Of a DNA stretch of 6,792 nt, positions 6,338 through 6,792 are shown one piece after another. The translations under genes were made by a program, and so were the position numbers. The notes beneath the pieces were generated by a model. The model saw only the letters and a list, made by a program, of their open reading frames with translations, had not been told where the DNA came from and searched no databases. Numbering within the stretch: the stretch's first letter is position 1; every line of letters starts with the position of its first letter. The stretch is from positions 12,685 through 19,476 of the forward strand of contig PAJC01000075.1 in the NCBI GenBank assembly GCA_002705165.1, read 5' to 3'. This DNA comes from Planctomycetaceae bacterium. GTDB taxonomy: Bacteria > Planctomycetota > Planctomycetia > Pirellulales > Pirellulaceae.

Positions 6338-6792
6338 CTAACAGGACGCCATCAATTCCGAGATGCGGGATAGATTAATATTGCCACCGGAGATCACACA
6401 AGCAACCCGAGTGTGCTCTGCCTCGAAATCCATCTTCACGGCGGCCGCATACGCAGTTGCTCCGGAGGGTTCAATTAACAACTTCGCTCGTTCCATCATC
6501 AGTTTCATGGCATTTGCGATCTGCCTATCGTCCACAACGACAATTTCATCCACCAGATCCCTGATGACCGGCCAGGTCAAGTCACCCAAACTTGTGAGTA
6601 AGCCGTCAGCGATGGTAGTCGGGGAGGTTTGCGGGATCAATTTACCAGCACGCTTACTTTGAAATGCGTCGTCTGCCCCTGCCGGTTCAGCGCCAACAAT
6701 CCGAATCGCCGGATTAAGCGCTTTGGCAGCAATCGCAATCCCACTTAAAAGTCCGCCACCACCTACGGGCGCGATAATCACATCCAAATCCG
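6338..6792 (-). CDS. Threonine/serine dehydratase-like PLP enzyme (fold type II), 5' part beyond the window
   Basis: The last 150 residues and the TAG stop (6338-6340) are visible; the frame stays open to the right edge. Near the visible start APVGGGGLLSG holds the tetraglycine loop (codons 6752-6763) that binds the PLP phosphate in threonine and serine dehydratases, and near the end VISGGNINLSR carries the Ser that contacts the pyridine nitrogen. ERAKLLIEPSGA is also typical of the family. The protein ends about 14 residues after SGGN, with no ACT domain, so it resembles the short catabolic threonine dehydratase (TdcB) or serine racemase type rather than the allosteric biosynthetic IlvA with an ACT tail. 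The PLP lysine and N-terminal half are not in view, so catalytic competence and exact substrate cannot be judged. It is the upstream gene of an operon with the aldo/keto reductase. Confidence 0.9.
   Translation of the reverse strand, partial: DLDVIIAPVGGGGLLSGIAIAAKALNPAIRIVGAEPAGADDAFQSKRAGKLIPQTSPTTIADGLLTSLGDLTWPVIRDLVDEIVVVDDRQIANAMKLMMERAKLLIEPSGATAYAAAVKMDFEAEHTRVACVISGGNINLSRISELMASC

Noticed and set aside
6363..6662. Plus-strand open frame of 99 codons
   Set aside because: It is antisense to the dehydratase coding region, whose frame carries clear family motifs; the plus-strand product has no recognisable features.
1..6792. tRNA or rRNA genes, CRISPR arrays, insertion sequences, prophage or toxin-antitoxin genes
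   Set aside because: No cloverleaf-like sequence, spaced repeats, terminal inverted repeats, transposase or integrase motifs were seen. Nearly all of the window is accounted for by five chromosomal genes.

Overview
The window looks like chromosomal DNA from a planctomycete (Planctomycetes, Planctomycetales-like). The main reason is a neighbouring pair of gene families that are strongly amplified in that phylum: a secreted cytochrome-type protein with PSCyt1, PSCyt2 (DUF1549) and PSD1 (DUF1553) domains, and a Tat-exported DUF1501 protein. A membrane-anchored Ser/Thr protein kinase next to them, moderate G+C, and a mix of ATG and GTG starts with and without Shine-Dalgarno sites also fit. Genus cannot be decided from the sequence.

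Layout, left to right. Positions 1-2600 (minus strand) hold the first 866 codons of the PSCyt1/DUF1549/DUF1553 protein; its 3' end lies beyond the left edge, so no stop codon is visible. A 179-bp gap (2601-2779) carries a good ribosome binding site and a TATAAT box. Positions 2780-4249 (minus) encode the DUF1501 protein. A 94-bp divergent intergenic region (4250-4343) contains a small inverted repeat and AT-rich promoter-like hexamers. Positions 4344-5336 (plus) encode a Ser/Thr kinase with a single C-terminal membrane helix. Positions 5322-6323 (minus) encode an aldo/keto reductase whose 3' end overlaps the kinase 3' end by 15 bp. Positions 6338-6792 (minus) hold the C-terminal 150 residues of a PLP-dependent threonine/serine dehydratase-like enzyme, cut by the right edge.

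There appear to be three transcription units: (a) leftward DUF1501 followed by the PSCyt/DUF1553 gene, probably co-expressed and both exported; (b) the rightward kinase, divergent from (a); (c) leftward dehydratase followed by aldo/keto reductase, with 14 bp between stop and start and a strong Shine-Dalgarno directly after the stop. The DUF1501 plus PSCyt/DUF1553 pair is a widespread planctomycete cell-envelope system of unknown biochemical role; here the cytochrome-type protein also carries a discoidin-like (F5/8 type C) module, which suggests binding to carbohydrate or another surface ligand. I see no RNA genes, CRISPR arrays, insertion sequences or prophage genes, no frameshifts, and no gene-free stretch longer than 300 bp. 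I do not see a clearly new system here; the most interesting material is the poorly understood PSCyt/DUF1501 pair and the kinase beside it.
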